Source: Atopobium sp034113385 (GTDB taxonomy: Bacteria; Actinomycetota; Coriobacteriia; Coriobacteriales; Atopobiaceae). From it: DNA of 64,000 bases. Within the stretch, counting starts at the first letter, position 1. Every line of letters begins with the position of its first letter. The stretch is taken from positions 176,612 through 240,611 of the forward strand of contig NZ_JAXEXL010000013.1 of the NCBI RefSeq assembly GCF_034113385.1. Reading direction: 5' to 3'. The position numbers were made by a program, and so were the translations under genes. Under the pieces are notes generated by a model. It saw nothing but the letters and a program-made list of their open reading frames with translations. It made no database searches and had not been told where the DNA came from. Below, piece after piece: positions 40,784 to 49,709 of the stretch.

Positions 40784-40805
40784 CCTCATCAGTATTACTG
40801 CAAGC
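40784..40805 (+). repeat. 22-bp direct repeat, copy in the upp leader
   Basis: The 22 bases from CCTCATCAGT to CTGCAAGC are identical to 41175-41196 inside upp, in the same orientation. Here they are non-coding, ending 24 bases before the upp start codon. Confidence 0.9.
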
Positions 40806-40829
40806 AAACCTTGTAAGAAAGGAAACCTT

Positions 40830-41474
40830 ATGCCCAACTTTGACGAGTCTCGTCTTACTATCGTTGACCACCCTTTGGTTCAGCACAAACTGCACATTTT
40901 GCGCGATGAAGAGACGAGCACCAAACAGTTCCGCGAGCTCGTAACTGAGCTTGCTATGTTTGAGGGCTACGAGGCTATGCGCGATCTTCCTCTGGAAGAC
41001 GTGCAGGTAAAGACTCCTTTAGAGACGGCAACCTGCAAGCGCATTGCTGGTAAAAAAGTTGCTATCATTCCTATCTTGCGTGCAGGCATGGGCATGGTAG
41101 ATGGCATGTTGAGCCTGGTTCCTTCTGCACGCGTTGGTCATGTTGGCATGTATCGTGACCCACAGACCCATGAGCCTCATCAGTATTACTGCAAGCTTCC
41201 TTCTGATGTTGCTAATCGTACCTGCTTGATTGTTGATCCCATGTTGGCAACGGGCGGCTCTCTTACTGCTGCTATTCAGTTCTTGCGTGAGGCTGGTGCA
41301 ACAGATGTTCGTGCTTTGGTCTTGGTTGCAGCTCCCGAGGGCGTAAAAACTGTTTTGGATTTTGACTCAGATGTTCAGCTGTATACCTGTGCGCTTGATC
41401 GTCAGCTTAATGATCATGCCTATATTTTGCCTGGTCTTGGTGATGCAGGCGATCGTATCTACGGTACCAAGTAG
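40830..41474 (+). CDS. upp: Uracil phosphoribosyltransferase
   Basis: A 214-residue enzyme making UMP from uracil and PRPP. The PRPP-binding loop is LIVDPMLATGGSLTAAI, and the N-terminal part has VDHPLVQHKLHILRDEETSTKQFREL, both typical. The C-terminal ILPGLGDAGDRIYGT closes the uracil site. It would salvage the uracil released by PsuG and Pdp encoded elsewhere in the window. AGAAAGGAAAC precedes the ATG. Its leader carries a 22-bp copy of its own coding sequence. Confidence 0.96.
   Translation: MPNFDESRLTIVDHPLVQHKLHILRDEETSTKQFRELVTELAMFEGYEAMRDLPLEDVQVKTPLETATCKRIAGKKVAIIPILRAGMGMVDGMLSLVPSARVGHVGMYRDPQTHEPHQYYCKLPSDVANRTCLIVDPMLATGGSLTAAIQFLREAGATDVRALVLVAAPEGVKTVLDFDSDVQLYTCALDRQLNDHAYILPGLGDAGDRIYGTK
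41175..41196 (+). repeat. 22-bp direct repeat, copy inside upp
   Basis: Identical to 40784-40805. In the gene it encodes the segment PHQYYCK of the enzyme, so this is the ancestral copy and the leader copy is derived. Confidence 0.9.
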
Positions 41475-41513
41475 TTGCTTGTAGAAGGCAAGCCGCAAGA
41501 GAAACCTGCAGAG

Positions 41514-42857
41514 ATGTCATCCGTGTATGCTAAGAAATATCGCAATCGTACGCGTTGGGCCCATACTGTTAGCAAGATGGTGGGTTACTTGCTGGTGGGC
41601 AGCTCAATCTTTCTGCTGATTCTTTTGTTTATGTTGTTGCGCACTAACCCCAACCCCGTGCCAGCACTCGTTATTATTTCTGCCTTTGTCTTGCTTTGCT
41701 TCTTCTATGCTTACGTTATGGTTTTGCCCGATGACCTTACGCTTACCGCAACGGACCGTACGCTCCAGACGGCATCGCAGTTGTTAACCTTTGCTTCTCG
41801 GGGCTTATCGCCCGAGATGGCTGCAGGCATTTGTTCCATTATCTTGCCAGAGACGTTTGCGAGCGCTATTGCTGTGACTGATGGAGCACAAATGCTGGCA
41901 ACGGCGGGCAAAAATGCAGCTAAGTATCCCATGGGGCATCCCGTTAATCAGGCAACTTTGGATTCGGTCAAAACGGGCCAAATGCAAATCTTTTATCGCG
42001 ATGAAGTTCCTTCAAATGACATGTTTCCCCTGCGTGCTGGCATTGTAGTGCCACTTAAGGTGCACAATGAAGTTGTGGGAACTATCGAGCTGTACTATAC
42101 GCGCGCTGGTCAGATTGACCAGCGCCAAATTGCTCTGTCTACGGGCTTTGGTGAGCTGCTCTCCTCACAGCTGGTTTCTTACGAGCTTGAGCAGCAGTTT
42201 AAGCGCTCTTCTCAAATTGAGTTACGCGCTCTTCAATCCCAGGTAGACCCCCATTTCTTATTTAATACCATTGGTACTATTGTTTCTGTGGTGCGCACAG
42301 ACCCTGGTCGTGCCCGTAAGCTGCTTATTGACTTCTCAAATTACTATCGACAAACCCTTGGTGATTCAGAAAGTCTCATTCCGCTCTCGCGTGAGTTTGA
42401 GCAGGGCATGCGCTATATTAACCTTATGCAAGCACGCTATGGAGAAGATCGTCTGAGCATTACTACGAGCTTGGACCCAGATACAGCAGACATGCTTGTG
42501 CCACCGTTTATTCTTCAGCCCATTTTGGAAAACTGTATTAAACATGGTATGCGCGAGATAGAGCCGTTACATATTGTGTTTACCAGTACGTCCATTGATG
42601 ATGGTGTAGAGATTACGGTGGCGGATGATGGCGTAGGAATGTCACCTGAAGTTCTTGCGTCTGCCTTTGATAGCACTGCGCGTACCGAACAAACGCTCCA
42701 AAAGGGTTGTGGATTGGCGCTATGCAATGTAATGTCTCGTGTTCGGTACTTTTTTGATTTTAAGTCGGGGATTGATATTCAGTCCACGCTTGATAAAGGC
42801 ACAACCGTTCATTTTACGCTTGTCGGCGCACCACGTAGAACTAAACCTGCCGAGTAG
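41514..42857 (+). CDS. LytS-type sensor histidine kinase
   Basis: A 447-residue membrane sensor. Two hydrophobic helices near the N-terminus (about residues 22-46 and 52-74) are followed by a GAF-like domain (about 90-215) and the LytS-type kinase core: phospho-acceptor H247 in SQVDPHFLFNT, then the ATPase with PPFILQPILENCIKHG and DDGVGM plus GCGLALCNV. ATG 41514 is taken as start; TTG 41475, directly on the upp stop, is an alternative, as the ribosome site is weak for both. It pairs with the LytTR regulator 90 bases downstream. Such pairs often control cell-wall, carbon-source or peptide responses; the signal here is unknown. Confidence 0.88.
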   Translation: MSSVYAKKYRNRTRWAHTVSKMVGYLLVGSSIFLLILLFMLLRTNPNPVPALVIISAFVLLCFFYAYVMVLPDDLTLTATDRTLQTASQLLTFASRGLSPEMAAGICSIILPETFASAIAVTDGAQMLATAGKNAAKYPMGHPVNQATLDSVKTGQMQIFYRDEVPSNDMFPLRAGIVVPLKVHNEVVGTIELYYTRAGQIDQRQIALSTGFGELLSSQLVSYELEQQFKRSSQIELRALQSQVDPHFLFNTIGTIVSVVRTDPGRARKLLIDFSNYYRQTLGDSESLIPLSREFEQGMRYINLMQARYGEDRLSITTSLDPDTADMLVPPFILQPILENCIKHGMREIEPLHIVFTSTSIDDGVEITVADDGVGMSPEVLASAFDSTARTEQTLQKGCGLALCNVMSRVRYFFDFKSGIDIQSTLDKGTTVHFTLVGAPRRTKPAE

Positions 42858-42947
42858 CGTTTGTTGTACGTGTTTGTTGCACCTAGATGGTATGACAGGC
42901 AACTCGCTACCTGCGTTTAAAGTGGCTCTTGGGGTTAAGGGGAAAAG

Positions 42948-43676
42948 ATGAACTCTTGGAAAGTACTTACAGTTGACGATGAGCCACCTATCCGTGCAGA
43001 ACTTCGCTACTTGTTGGAGCAGGATGCTCGTGTGGCGGAAGTGCAGGAGGCTGGCAGCGTCAGTGCTGCGATGCTGGCTATTTTAGAAAATCAGATTGAC
43101 ATTGTATTTCTGGATATTTCTATGCCGGGCACCAGTGGCATGCAGCTGGCCGAGTTTTTGCAAAACCTTACCAACCCGCCAGCGGTTGTCTTTGTAACAG
43201 CATATGCGGAGTTTGCTGCCGATGCATACAATCTTGATGCCGTGGATTACGTGCTTAAGCCTGTGGAGCTTGATCGAGTAGAACATGCTCTTGATAAGGT
43301 CGAGGCATTGCAGCCCCAACCACATAAGGCTACGACTACAGAGTCACGTATGTTGGTAGAACAAGATAACAAGCAAACATATATCCTTACCAATACCATT
43401 GTGTATGTAGAAGCACGCGGCAATTATGCCAACGTATACACCAAGAACAACTCATATCTTGTTAAAAGCTCTATGGGTGCGTTGGAAGAGCGTCTTGCAT
43501 CAGAAGGATTTATTCGTGTGCATAAGAGCTTTATCGTGAACAAGCGCCAAGTTTGTAAGATACATGCTATTGAGCATGGTTTGCTTGAGCTGTCGCTCCA
43601 TGACCGCCAAGAGACGGTTCCTATTTCACGCCGCAAGGCAGCGTTTGTAAAGGCAGAGTTGGGTATTACTAGCTAG
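42948..43676 (+). CDS. LytTR-family response regulator
   Basis: A 242-residue two-domain regulator. Receiver (about 1-120): acidic pocket in TVDDEPPIRAEL, phospho-acceptor D56 in IVFLDISMPGTSG, switch region FVTAYAEFAADAYNLDAVDYVLKPVE. The C-terminal LytTR DNA-binding domain (about 138-240) shows VYVEARGNYANVYTKNNSYLVKSSMGALEERL and FIRVHKSFIVNKRQVCKI. It is the cognate partner of the sensor upstream. AAGGGGAAAAG lies before the ATG. Targets cannot be named; LytTR proteins bind paired direct repeats. Confidence 0.92.
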   Translation: MNSWKVLTVDDEPPIRAELRYLLEQDARVAEVQEAGSVSAAMLAILENQIDIVFLDISMPGTSGMQLAEFLQNLTNPPAVVFVTAYAEFAADAYNLDAVDYVLKPVELDRVEHALDKVEALQPQPHKATTTESRMLVEQDNKQTYILTNTIVYVEARGNYANVYTKNNSYLVKSSMGALEERLASEGFIRVHKSFIVNKRQVCKIHAIEHGLLELSLHDRQETVPISRRKAAFVKAELGITS

Positions 43677-43699
43677 CATCGGGTTTACCCAGCGTTTCT

Positions 43700-45199
43700 C
43701 TAGCGATTACTTATTTCTGCATCTATAACAAGCTCAGCATCTTCGGAGGATTGTTCAGCAAAGCCTCCTCTATGTGTATGACGATGCAACGTATAACCAA
43801 GGCAGGTCCACAGTAATAAAACAAGCCAGTTAGAGGCGGTCAGACTGCTGGGGACGCCAGGCATGACGATAAAAAATAACAAAATAAGGCTATTTATACA
43901 GGCAATGCTAATGCCAACCATACCGCCCGGAACTTTGTAGGGGCGCGCAAGGTCAGGCTCACTGAAGCGCAGTTTAAGGCAGCTAAATGAGGCAGCTACG
44001 CATGAGAAAATAAAGCCTGCAGAGGCAACGGTTGCCAGTGGTGTTAGTATGTCATGTCCTAAAAGAGGTCCGGCTACCGTTACGCCTGCCAAGATGTAGC
44101 AAGCAACATCAGGTACATTGCCCGTGTCGTTAAGGTGCATCAGACAGGAAGGCAATTGATGATGGCGCGCTAAACCATATGCTATGCGAGAAGAGGCTCC
44201 TAAAAATGCATTCATGGGGCCAAGCGAGCCAAAGATCATGACGCCAATCATAATGGCATACGCAAAAATATTAAGCTGTTTAAGGGTACTAAGAGCAGGA
44301 CTGGGGCTTTGAATAAACTCTCGCCAGGGCATTAAGGTGCCAAAAGAATAGATTGATACCAGGTAAAAACAACCTGCAGCAAGAATTGCTAAAGAGATAA
44401 CTTTGCCAAATTTTGACCAGTTAATGCCACGAGCTGCTTCTCCCGCATGAATAGTAATGGTGTCAAAACCTGCATAGTAAAACGGTGCAATGGCCAGCAC
44501 TGCAATAACGCCTTCAGGCAGATTTTGTGCACTTGTACTTCCTAAGGCAGAAGTGCTTACCGGAACAAATGTAGGCAGAGTGTTGCTTGCAGAACCAGCA
44601 AATAATGTAATAGATAAGGTAAGCGCCATGCCTAAAAGCAGGGGCTTTACCAAAAATGCGCTGAGACGCGCTTCCGATTGCACACCGCGTAAGTTACTGC
44701 GAATAACCCACAAACAAAAACCAGCAGAAATGAGTACCGGCCATAAATAAATATCAGTATGCATGACGCTGTATAGCTTGATGCTTCTAAGCCAAGCAAA
44801 TGCAGGGAACGCGGCCACCTGATCAGAGAGCAAACTTGAAATAACGATGGCTTCCCAAGGGCAGATAAGTGCGTTGCTGAGCAATAAGAACCAGCCGCAT
44901 AAAAAGGCTGGCTTTTCACCAAAGGCTCTAAAGGCATGTACGGCAGCACCGCCCGCAACAGGAATAGCAGAAGCAAGCTCGCTAAAGGCAGAGCCGATAG
45001 GCACCAAGATAATGGTGGCAAGCAAAAAAGCATACATGGAAGGTAGGGGTCCACCGCCAAGCACCATCCAGTTGCCTACGAGAAGAGTCCATGAGGTGCC
45101 AACAATTGCGCCAAAGGCAATTGTAAAGAGATTCCAAAGCGACAACGTCTTTTGTAGATGTGGGCGCTCACTGTTGTCTTTAGAAAAGTATTTCACCAA
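43700..45199 (-). CDS. APC-family amino acid/amine permease
   Basis: A 499-residue transporter with about twelve hydrophobic helices. The N-terminal helix region LSLWNLFTIAFGAIVGTSWTLLVGNWM shows the unwound glycine motif of the APC superfamily. GPMNAFLGASSRIAYGLARHHQLP and FSCLKLRFSEPDLARPYKVPGG are typical of the family's middle and end. It is clearly paralogous to the plus-strand permease at 45521, with which it shares a divergent 321-base promoter region. Substrate unknown. Confidence 0.88.
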   Translation of the reverse strand: MVKYFSKDNSERPHLQKTLSLWNLFTIAFGAIVGTSWTLLVGNWMVLGGGPLPSMYAFLLATIILVPIGSAFSELASAIPVAGGAAVHAFRAFGEKPAFLCGWFLLLSNALICPWEAIVISSLLSDQVAAFPAFAWLRSIKLYSVMHTDIYLWPVLISAGFCLWVIRSNLRGVQSEARLSAFLVKPLLLGMALTLSITLFAGSASNTLPTFVPVSTSALGSTSAQNLPEGVIAVLAIAPFYYAGFDTITIHAGEAARGINWSKFGKVISLAILAAGCFYLVSIYSFGTLMPWREFIQSPSPALSTLKQLNIFAYAIMIGVMIFGSLGPMNAFLGASSRIAYGLARHHQLPSCLMHLNDTGNVPDVACYILAGVTVAGPLLGHDILTPLATVASAGFIFSCVAASFSCLKLRFSEPDLARPYKVPGGMVGISIACINSLILLFFIVMPGVPSSLTASNWLVLLLWTCLGYTLHRHTHRGGFAEQSSEDAELVIDAEISNR

Positions 45200-45520
45200 A
45201 AAACTCCTTCGACCGCTCTATTATCCATGGTCTTCTTACAAGGTAAGCCCAACATATGAGGCTATTCCTTAAAAGGAGTGATTTTGCCCGTAGGAAGCAT
45301 ATACATGAATATGAGGGCAAAAATATGCTGCTTCCTCTGGTTTACGTGACGCCTCCAACCGTTAATCATCAATTATTTTCCGATTATCAAAATGACGCAC
45401 ACACTCAAAGTAAATGGCGCATTTGTTTGTCTGACAAGTTCGTATTCTATGGTCAAGGAGAGTTTTGTTATTGGGTGCACCAACTCATACAAATGTATAG
45501 ATGGAAGAGGAGGGGATGTA
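45200..45520. other. Divergent region between the two APC permeases
   Basis: 321 bases. An open frame at 45256-45546 overlaps the permease start and looks spurious. Apart from the interlocking inverted repeats at 45282-45336 I see no gene; the roughly 180 bases after them form the untranslated leader or promoter of the plus-strand permease. Confidence 0.5.
45282..45336. promoter_or_regulatory. Interlocking inverted repeats between the two permeases
   Basis: Two overlapping pairs: TTTTGCCC (45282-45289) with GGGCAAAA (45315-45322), and AGGAAGCATAT (45292-45302) with ATATGCTGCTTCCT (45323-45336, three-base bulge). As RNA only one can form fully unless a pseudoknot is made. The cluster may be an operator array or a switching leader for the plus-strand permease. 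Confidence 0.45.
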
Positions 45521-46969
45521 ATGTCAGACAAGACTACACAAGCTGAAGCTGCAGGTGGAATGAAAAAGGAGCTCTCTCTCTTTAACTTCTTCACCATTGG
45601 CTTTGGCGCCATTATCGGCACGGGCTGGGTTTTGCTCGTAGGCAATTGGATGGTTATGGGCGGTGGCCCAATCCCAGCAATGATTGCCTTTGCATTAGGA
45701 GCACTGTTCCTTGTTCCTATTGGCATGGTGTTTGGCGAGCTTACCGCAGCTATTCCTATTTCGGGAGGAATTATTGAGTATGTAGACCGTACGTACGGTC
45801 GCAAGCTCGGCTTCCTTACCGGATGGATGCTTCTTTTGGGTAATGCACCATTGTGCCCTTGGGAGGCAATTGCAATTTCCACCTTGCTTACCGATCGCTT
45901 TGCAGAGTTCCCGGTTCTTGCATGGCTGCGTTCGGTTAAGTTGTACACACTGCTTGGTGCAGATGTGTATCTGTGGCCAACCGTTATTGCTCTTGGCTTT
46001 GCTGTACTGGTTATTTTCCTTAATTTCCGCGGTGCAGGAGCTGCAGCTAAGCTTTCATCCTTCCTTACGAAGGCATTGCTGGCTGGCATGATTTTGGCTA
46101 TGGTCATCTCGTTTGCAACGGGTTCACCCTCTCACGCTCTGCCTGTTTTCTCGCAGGTAAGCAACACCGCTGGTGGCGATACTACAGCAACCAGTTTGTT
46201 GGGCGGTATTGTTGCAGTTTTGGTAATGACACCGTTCTTCTATGCAGGCTTTGACACCATTCCTCAGCAGGCCGAAGAGGCTTCCGAGGGTCTGGACTGG
46301 AAGAAGTTTGGCATTATTCCAGCACTGGCACTTCTTGCATCTGGTGGTTTCTACCTCATTTGCATCTATGCCTTTGGCACCATTATTGACTGGCACGAGT
46401 TTGTTGTTCCTGCAGTACCTGCACTGGCAGTTTTGGAGCGCATTAACCTGTTCTTCTACATTGCCATGCTTATTATTGCAACGCTTGGACCTCTGGGCCC
46501 CATGAATGCATTCTTTGGCGCATCCACTCGTCTGATGTTGGCTCTTGGCCGCAAGCAGATGTTGCCCGAATCTTTTGCACAGATTGATCCTCAGACCGGT
46601 GCTCCCAAGACGGCAAATATCGTATTGGCAATCCTTACCCTTATTGGACCTTTCTTGGGCCGCAACATGTTGGTTCCTCTGACCAACGTTGCTTCTCTGG
46701 GCTTCATCTTTGCATGCACCATGGCAGGTTTTGCTTGTCTCAAGCTGCGCAAGACTGAGCCTGATTTAAAACGTCCGTATAAGGTTAATGGTGGCATGGC
46801 TGGTATCTTAGCTGCAATTGGCGCTGGTCTTATCATCATTGCTTTGATGGTTGTACCCTTTAGCCCTGCTGCACTTAATACCATTGAGTGGGCTATCACC
46901 ATTGGTTGGATTGTTATTGGCTTCATTATCCTGCTGGCATTTGGATCCAAGAAGAAGGCTACTGCTTAG
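45521..46969 (+). CDS. APC-family amino acid/amine permease
   Basis: A 482-residue transporter with about twelve helices. ATG 45521 follows GAGGAGGGG; the frame to 45392 adds an implausible leader. Its core LSLFNFFTIGFGAIIGTGWVLLVGNWMVMGGGPIPAM parallels the divergent permease almost residue by residue, as do GPMNAFFGASTRLMLALGRKQMLP and CLKLRKTEPDLKRPYKVNGG. It is followed by an amidohydrolase in the same direction (139-base gap), so it probably imports the substrate of that enzyme, perhaps an amino-acid derivative. Confidence 0.9.
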   Translation: MSDKTTQAEAAGGMKKELSLFNFFTIGFGAIIGTGWVLLVGNWMVMGGGPIPAMIAFALGALFLVPIGMVFGELTAAIPISGGIIEYVDRTYGRKLGFLTGWMLLLGNAPLCPWEAIAISTLLTDRFAEFPVLAWLRSVKLYTLLGADVYLWPTVIALGFAVLVIFLNFRGAGAAAKLSSFLTKALLAGMILAMVISFATGSPSHALPVFSQVSNTAGGDTTATSLLGGIVAVLVMTPFFYAGFDTIPQQAEEASEGLDWKKFGIIPALALLASGGFYLICIYAFGTIIDWHEFVVPAVPALAVLERINLFFYIAMLIIATLGPLGPMNAFFGASTRLMLALGRKQMLPESFAQIDPQTGAPKTANIVLAILTLIGPFLGRNMLVPLTNVASLGFIFACTMAGFACLKLRKTEPDLKRPYKVNGGMAGILAAIGAGLIIIALMVVPFSPAALNTIEWAITIGWIVIGFIILLAFGSKKKATA

Positions 46970-46995
46970 ATACAGCAAGGCAGTGCTTAAAAGCG

Positions 46996-47017
46996 GTGCT
47001 TAAACGAAGTTAAGCAC
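46996..47017. promoter_or_regulatory. Inverted repeat between permease and amidohydrolase
   Basis: GTGCTTAA (46996-47003) and TTAAGCAC (47010-47017) are complementary across six bases; a third copy of GTGCTTAA stands at 46983-46990. No T tract follows. Possible operator or processing hairpin between the two genes. Confidence 0.45.
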
Positions 47018-47108
47018 AGCAAAAGCAACATGAATGAATAAGGCATGGGCTAAGAAGACCTATGTCAAACAAAAAGAAAGTTCGAAAAAGGAAGTTGGAG
47101 GGGTTAGT

Positions 47109-48356
47109 ATGGCAAAGTACGCATTCGCAGGCGGTATCCTGGTAGACGGCACTGGTGCTGCTCCCGTTCAGGACAGCTTGGTGTTGGTAGATGACAAGAT
47201 GATCACCTACGCTGGTCCTCGTACAGAGATTCCTGAGGGCTATGAGGTTCGTGACATCACGGGCAAGACCATTATGCCTGGTCTTATCGATACTCACCTG
47301 CACTTCTCTGGTAACCTGACCGACGATGACAATGACTGGGTAATCGAGTCTGTAGCTCAAAAGCAGACGGTTGCTGTAAAGCAGGCTTACGATGCATTGA
47401 CTCATGGTCTTACCACCGTATGTGAGATTGGCCGCAACGGTATTGCTGTTCGCGACGTAGTTAACATGGGCATTATGAAGGGTCCTCGCATCTTTGCTAC
47501 AGGCTTGGGCTTCTGCCGCACCGCAGGTCACGGTGACTCTCATCGTTTGCGCCAGGACCACAACAAGGATTCCCATCCTTGGGGCGACCAGGTAGACGGT
47601 CCTTGGGATCTTCGTAAGGCTGTTCGTCGTCGCCTTCGCGAGAATCCTGATGCTATCAAGATTTGGGCAACCGGTGGCGGCATTTGGCACTGGGACTCTG
47701 GTCGCGATCAGCACTACAACTATGAGGAGATTAAGGCAGTATGTGACGAGGCTGCAATGGTTGGCATCCCCGTATGGTCTCACTCCTACAACAATGTAAG
47801 CGCAGCTTATGACTCCGTACGTTGCGGCTGCGAACAGCTGATTCACGGCTTTGAGCTGGATGCCAAGACCATGGACCTCATGGTAGAGCAGGGCACCTTC
47901 TTTACCCCAACCATTGGCTTCCTTCCCACTTGGTATGCTACCTATCCTCCCGTATACACCCCTGAGCTGGACAAGTATGAGGGCGATACGGTTGTAGAGA
48001 AGGAACTTCAGCGCACATACGCTAACCTGCGTGAAGCTAACGAGCGTGGCGTCATTCTTACCATTGGTTCCGACTCCTTCTCCTTCGTAACACCTTACGG
48101 TTGGGTAACCATTGACGAGATGTATGACTTTGTAGACAAGGCCGGCATCTCCATCATGGATACCATCAAGGCTGCTACCATCAACGGTGCCAAGATGGTT
48201 CACAAGGAGGACGAGTTTGGTTCCCTCGAGGCTGGCAAGTTTGCAGACCTTCTGGTTGTAAACGGCGACGTAGCTAATAACATCCATGATTTGACCCCCG
48301 ACAACATGGAAGTTATCATGAAGGAAGGCGACATCGTCATTAAGGATGCTCTCTAA
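47109..48356 (+). CDS. Metal-dependent amidohydrolase, imidazolonepropionase/prolidase-like
   Basis: A 415-residue TIM-barrel amidohydrolase with the flanking beta-sandwich of the superfamily. ATG 47109 has GGAGGGG upstream. Metal and catalytic motifs: MPGLIDTHLHFSG (HxH), the lysine in AIKIWATGGG that is often carboxylated, the histidine in VWSHSYNN, QLIHGFELD, and the aspartate in LTIGSDSF. ATINGAKMVHKEDEFGSLEAGKFADLLVV is the usual C-terminal return to the sandwich. The subgroup includes Xaa-Pro/Xaa-Arg dipeptidases and cyclic-amide hydrolases. Its pairing with the APC permease suggests uptake and hydrolysis of an amide-linked amino acid compound; the substrate is unknown. Confidence 0.88.
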   Translation: MAKYAFAGGILVDGTGAAPVQDSLVLVDDKMITYAGPRTEIPEGYEVRDITGKTIMPGLIDTHLHFSGNLTDDDNDWVIESVAQKQTVAVKQAYDALTHGLTTVCEIGRNGIAVRDVVNMGIMKGPRIFATGLGFCRTAGHGDSHRLRQDHNKDSHPWGDQVDGPWDLRKAVRRRLRENPDAIKIWATGGGIWHWDSGRDQHYNYEEIKAVCDEAAMVGIPVWSHSYNNVSAAYDSVRCGCEQLIHGFELDAKTMDLMVEQGTFFTPTIGFLPTWYATYPPVYTPELDKYEGDTVVEKELQRTYANLREANERGVILTIGSDSFSFVTPYGWVTIDEMYDFVDKAGISIMDTIKAATINGAKMVHKEDEFGSLEAGKFADLLVVNGDVANNIHDLTPDNMEVIMKEGDIVIKDAL

Positions 48357-48408
48357 GATCATCTGGCGGATTGCCTTACACGACTAGGTATCACCGCGTC
48401 GCTTTTTG

Positions 48409-48443
48409 ACCGGCGTCGCGCTCCGTTCGCGGCGCCGGTTTTT
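48409..48443 (+). terminator. Terminator after the amidohydrolase gene
   Basis: A GC-rich 12-bp stem with one G-T pair: ACCGGCGTCGCG (48409-48420) and CGCGGCGCCGGT (48428-48439), loop CTCCGTT, then five T residues. It insulates the ATP synthase operon. Confidence 0.92.
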
Positions 48444-48510
48444 GTTTACCTTTGCTTTACGCTAGATGTATAGTAATAGTGTCATATTGCATAAAACGAA
48501 GGTGTTATAC

Positions 48511-48822
48511 ATGGCAATTGCCCTCATCGGATTGGGTATTTTCTGTGCTTTAGTGGCATGCATGCCAAGCGCATATCTTTTTGAATGTGCTCAAAAAGAT
48601 GAGAATTGCTCAACTATTTTTATGGGATTAGCTGGGGTTATTTGGTCATACGTGTTTCTCTGTACGGCCATGGCAATTGTAAAAATGTTAGTTGCAACGC
48701 AATTCTTAGCTTTTGCGTTTGCAGTAGTGGTAACATTCCTTGTGTTCTGGGGAATTGAGTCAGCGAGGGCTTTTCGCTTATTTTTTAGTCAAGCGGAGTC
48801 TCACAGAAGGGGCGAATCGTGA
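48511..48822 (+). CDS. Small membrane protein in the AtpI position
   Basis: A 103-residue, very hydrophobic protein (about three helices: residues 1-22, 36-58 and 62-83) with a charged tail. ATG 48511 has AAGG 10 bases upstream; a start at 48466 is possible. It is the first gene of the ATP synthase operon, and its stop overlaps the GTG start of atpB by three bases. Many bacteria carry atpI here, encoding a protein thought to help assemble the c-ring or handle Mg. The sequence is not recognisably similar to AtpI by eye, so only the position supports that role. Confidence 0.65.
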   Translation: MAIALIGLGIFCALVACMPSAYLFECAQKDENCSTIFMGLAGVIWSYVFLCTAMAIVKMLVATQFLAFAFAVVVTFLVFWGIESARAFRLFFSQAESHRRGES

Positions 48823-49619
48823 ATCCTCTTTCCAATCTATCAGCCGAGATGGAAGAGCTGCTTGGCAGTTTTATGTCCCAGCCCATTAAAGGCGATTTAA
48901 TCTTTGGTCTTACCAACTATATATTTTGGATGGGCATAGCCGTTATCTTGCTTTTTGTTGTCATGTTTGCTTTCAAAAAGAAGCAGGCTCAGAACTTGGT
49001 CCCACAGGGTGTCTTTGTAAATGGCGTCGAATATGTGATTGATTTTGTAAAGGATGACATTTGCAAAAGCATCTTGGGTGATAGCTGGCAAAAGCATTTT
49101 CCATTTTTGGCTGCTCTATTTTTCTTCATTTTGATTAACAACCTGGTCGGTCTTATCCCAGGAGGACACCCTGGTACGGGCACCATTGGTGTTACGGGAG
49201 CGCTTGCGTTATGGTCCTTTTTGTACTTTGTCTACATTGGCATCAAGCGCATGGGAGCATTTGGCTACATTAAAAGCTTAGCTCCTAAAGGCGTAATGTT
49301 TCCCATTAACGTACTTGTTTGGCTCATCGAGATATTCTCTACGTTCTTGCGCCTCGTCACTCTTGCAGTCCGCCTGTTCTGCAATATGTTTGCAGGTCAC
49401 GTTGTTATGGCTACCTTTGCAATTTTGGCAGCTTTGTTCATTGAGCCGCTATTGCAGGGTTTCTCGGTAGTTGCACTAGGTCAAGCAGGAGCTTCCGTTT
49501 TCTGGGTAGCTATCTTGTTGGCAATTTACGGTGTAGAGATCTTGGTTGGTGTTATTCAAGCTTATGTCTTTACGCTGTTGTCTAGTGTGTACATTCAGTT
49601 GGTAGAAGAAGAGGAATAA
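48819..49619 (+). CDS. atpB: ATP synthase F0 subunit a
   Basis: A 266-residue membrane subunit that forms the proton half-channels against the c-ring. The start is GTG 48819 (AGAAGGGG upstream), overlapping the previous gene. The essential arginine lies in FSTFLRLVTLAVRLFCNMFAGHVVM, and the C-terminal helix region GVEILVGVIQAYVFTLLSSVYIQLVEE is typical. Loop NNLVGLIPGGHPGTG is also conserved. Confidence 0.95.
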   Translation: MNPLSNLSAEMEELLGSFMSQPIKGDLIFGLTNYIFWMGIAVILLFVVMFAFKKKQAQNLVPQGVFVNGVEYVIDFVKDDICKSILGDSWQKHFPFLAALFFFILINNLVGLIPGGHPGTGTIGVTGALALWSFLYFVYIGIKRMGAFGYIKSLAPKGVMFPINVLVWLIEIFSTFLRLVTLAVRLFCNMFAGHVVMATFAILAALFIEPLLQGFSVVALGQAGASVFWVAILLAIYGVEILVGVIQAYVFTLLSSVYIQLVEEEE

Positions 49620-49709
49620 CGGCTTCACACAGATGTCTATAATCTGTTGGGCATATAGTTTGCTGTCATAGGTCGCCCTATCAAAAGGGCGAATGATAAA
49701 GGAGGAATT

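Noticed and set aside
45256..45546. A 96-residue frame in front of the plus-strand permease
   Set aside because: It runs over the permease start in another frame, contains the interlocking repeats and resembles no protein; more likely an untranslated leader.
47010..48362. A 450-residue open frame antisense to the whole amidohydrolase gene
   Set aside because: The sense frame has all catalytic motifs and a strong ribosome site. The antisense product lacks recognisable motifs, and long antisense frames arise here from the codon use of the sense gene.
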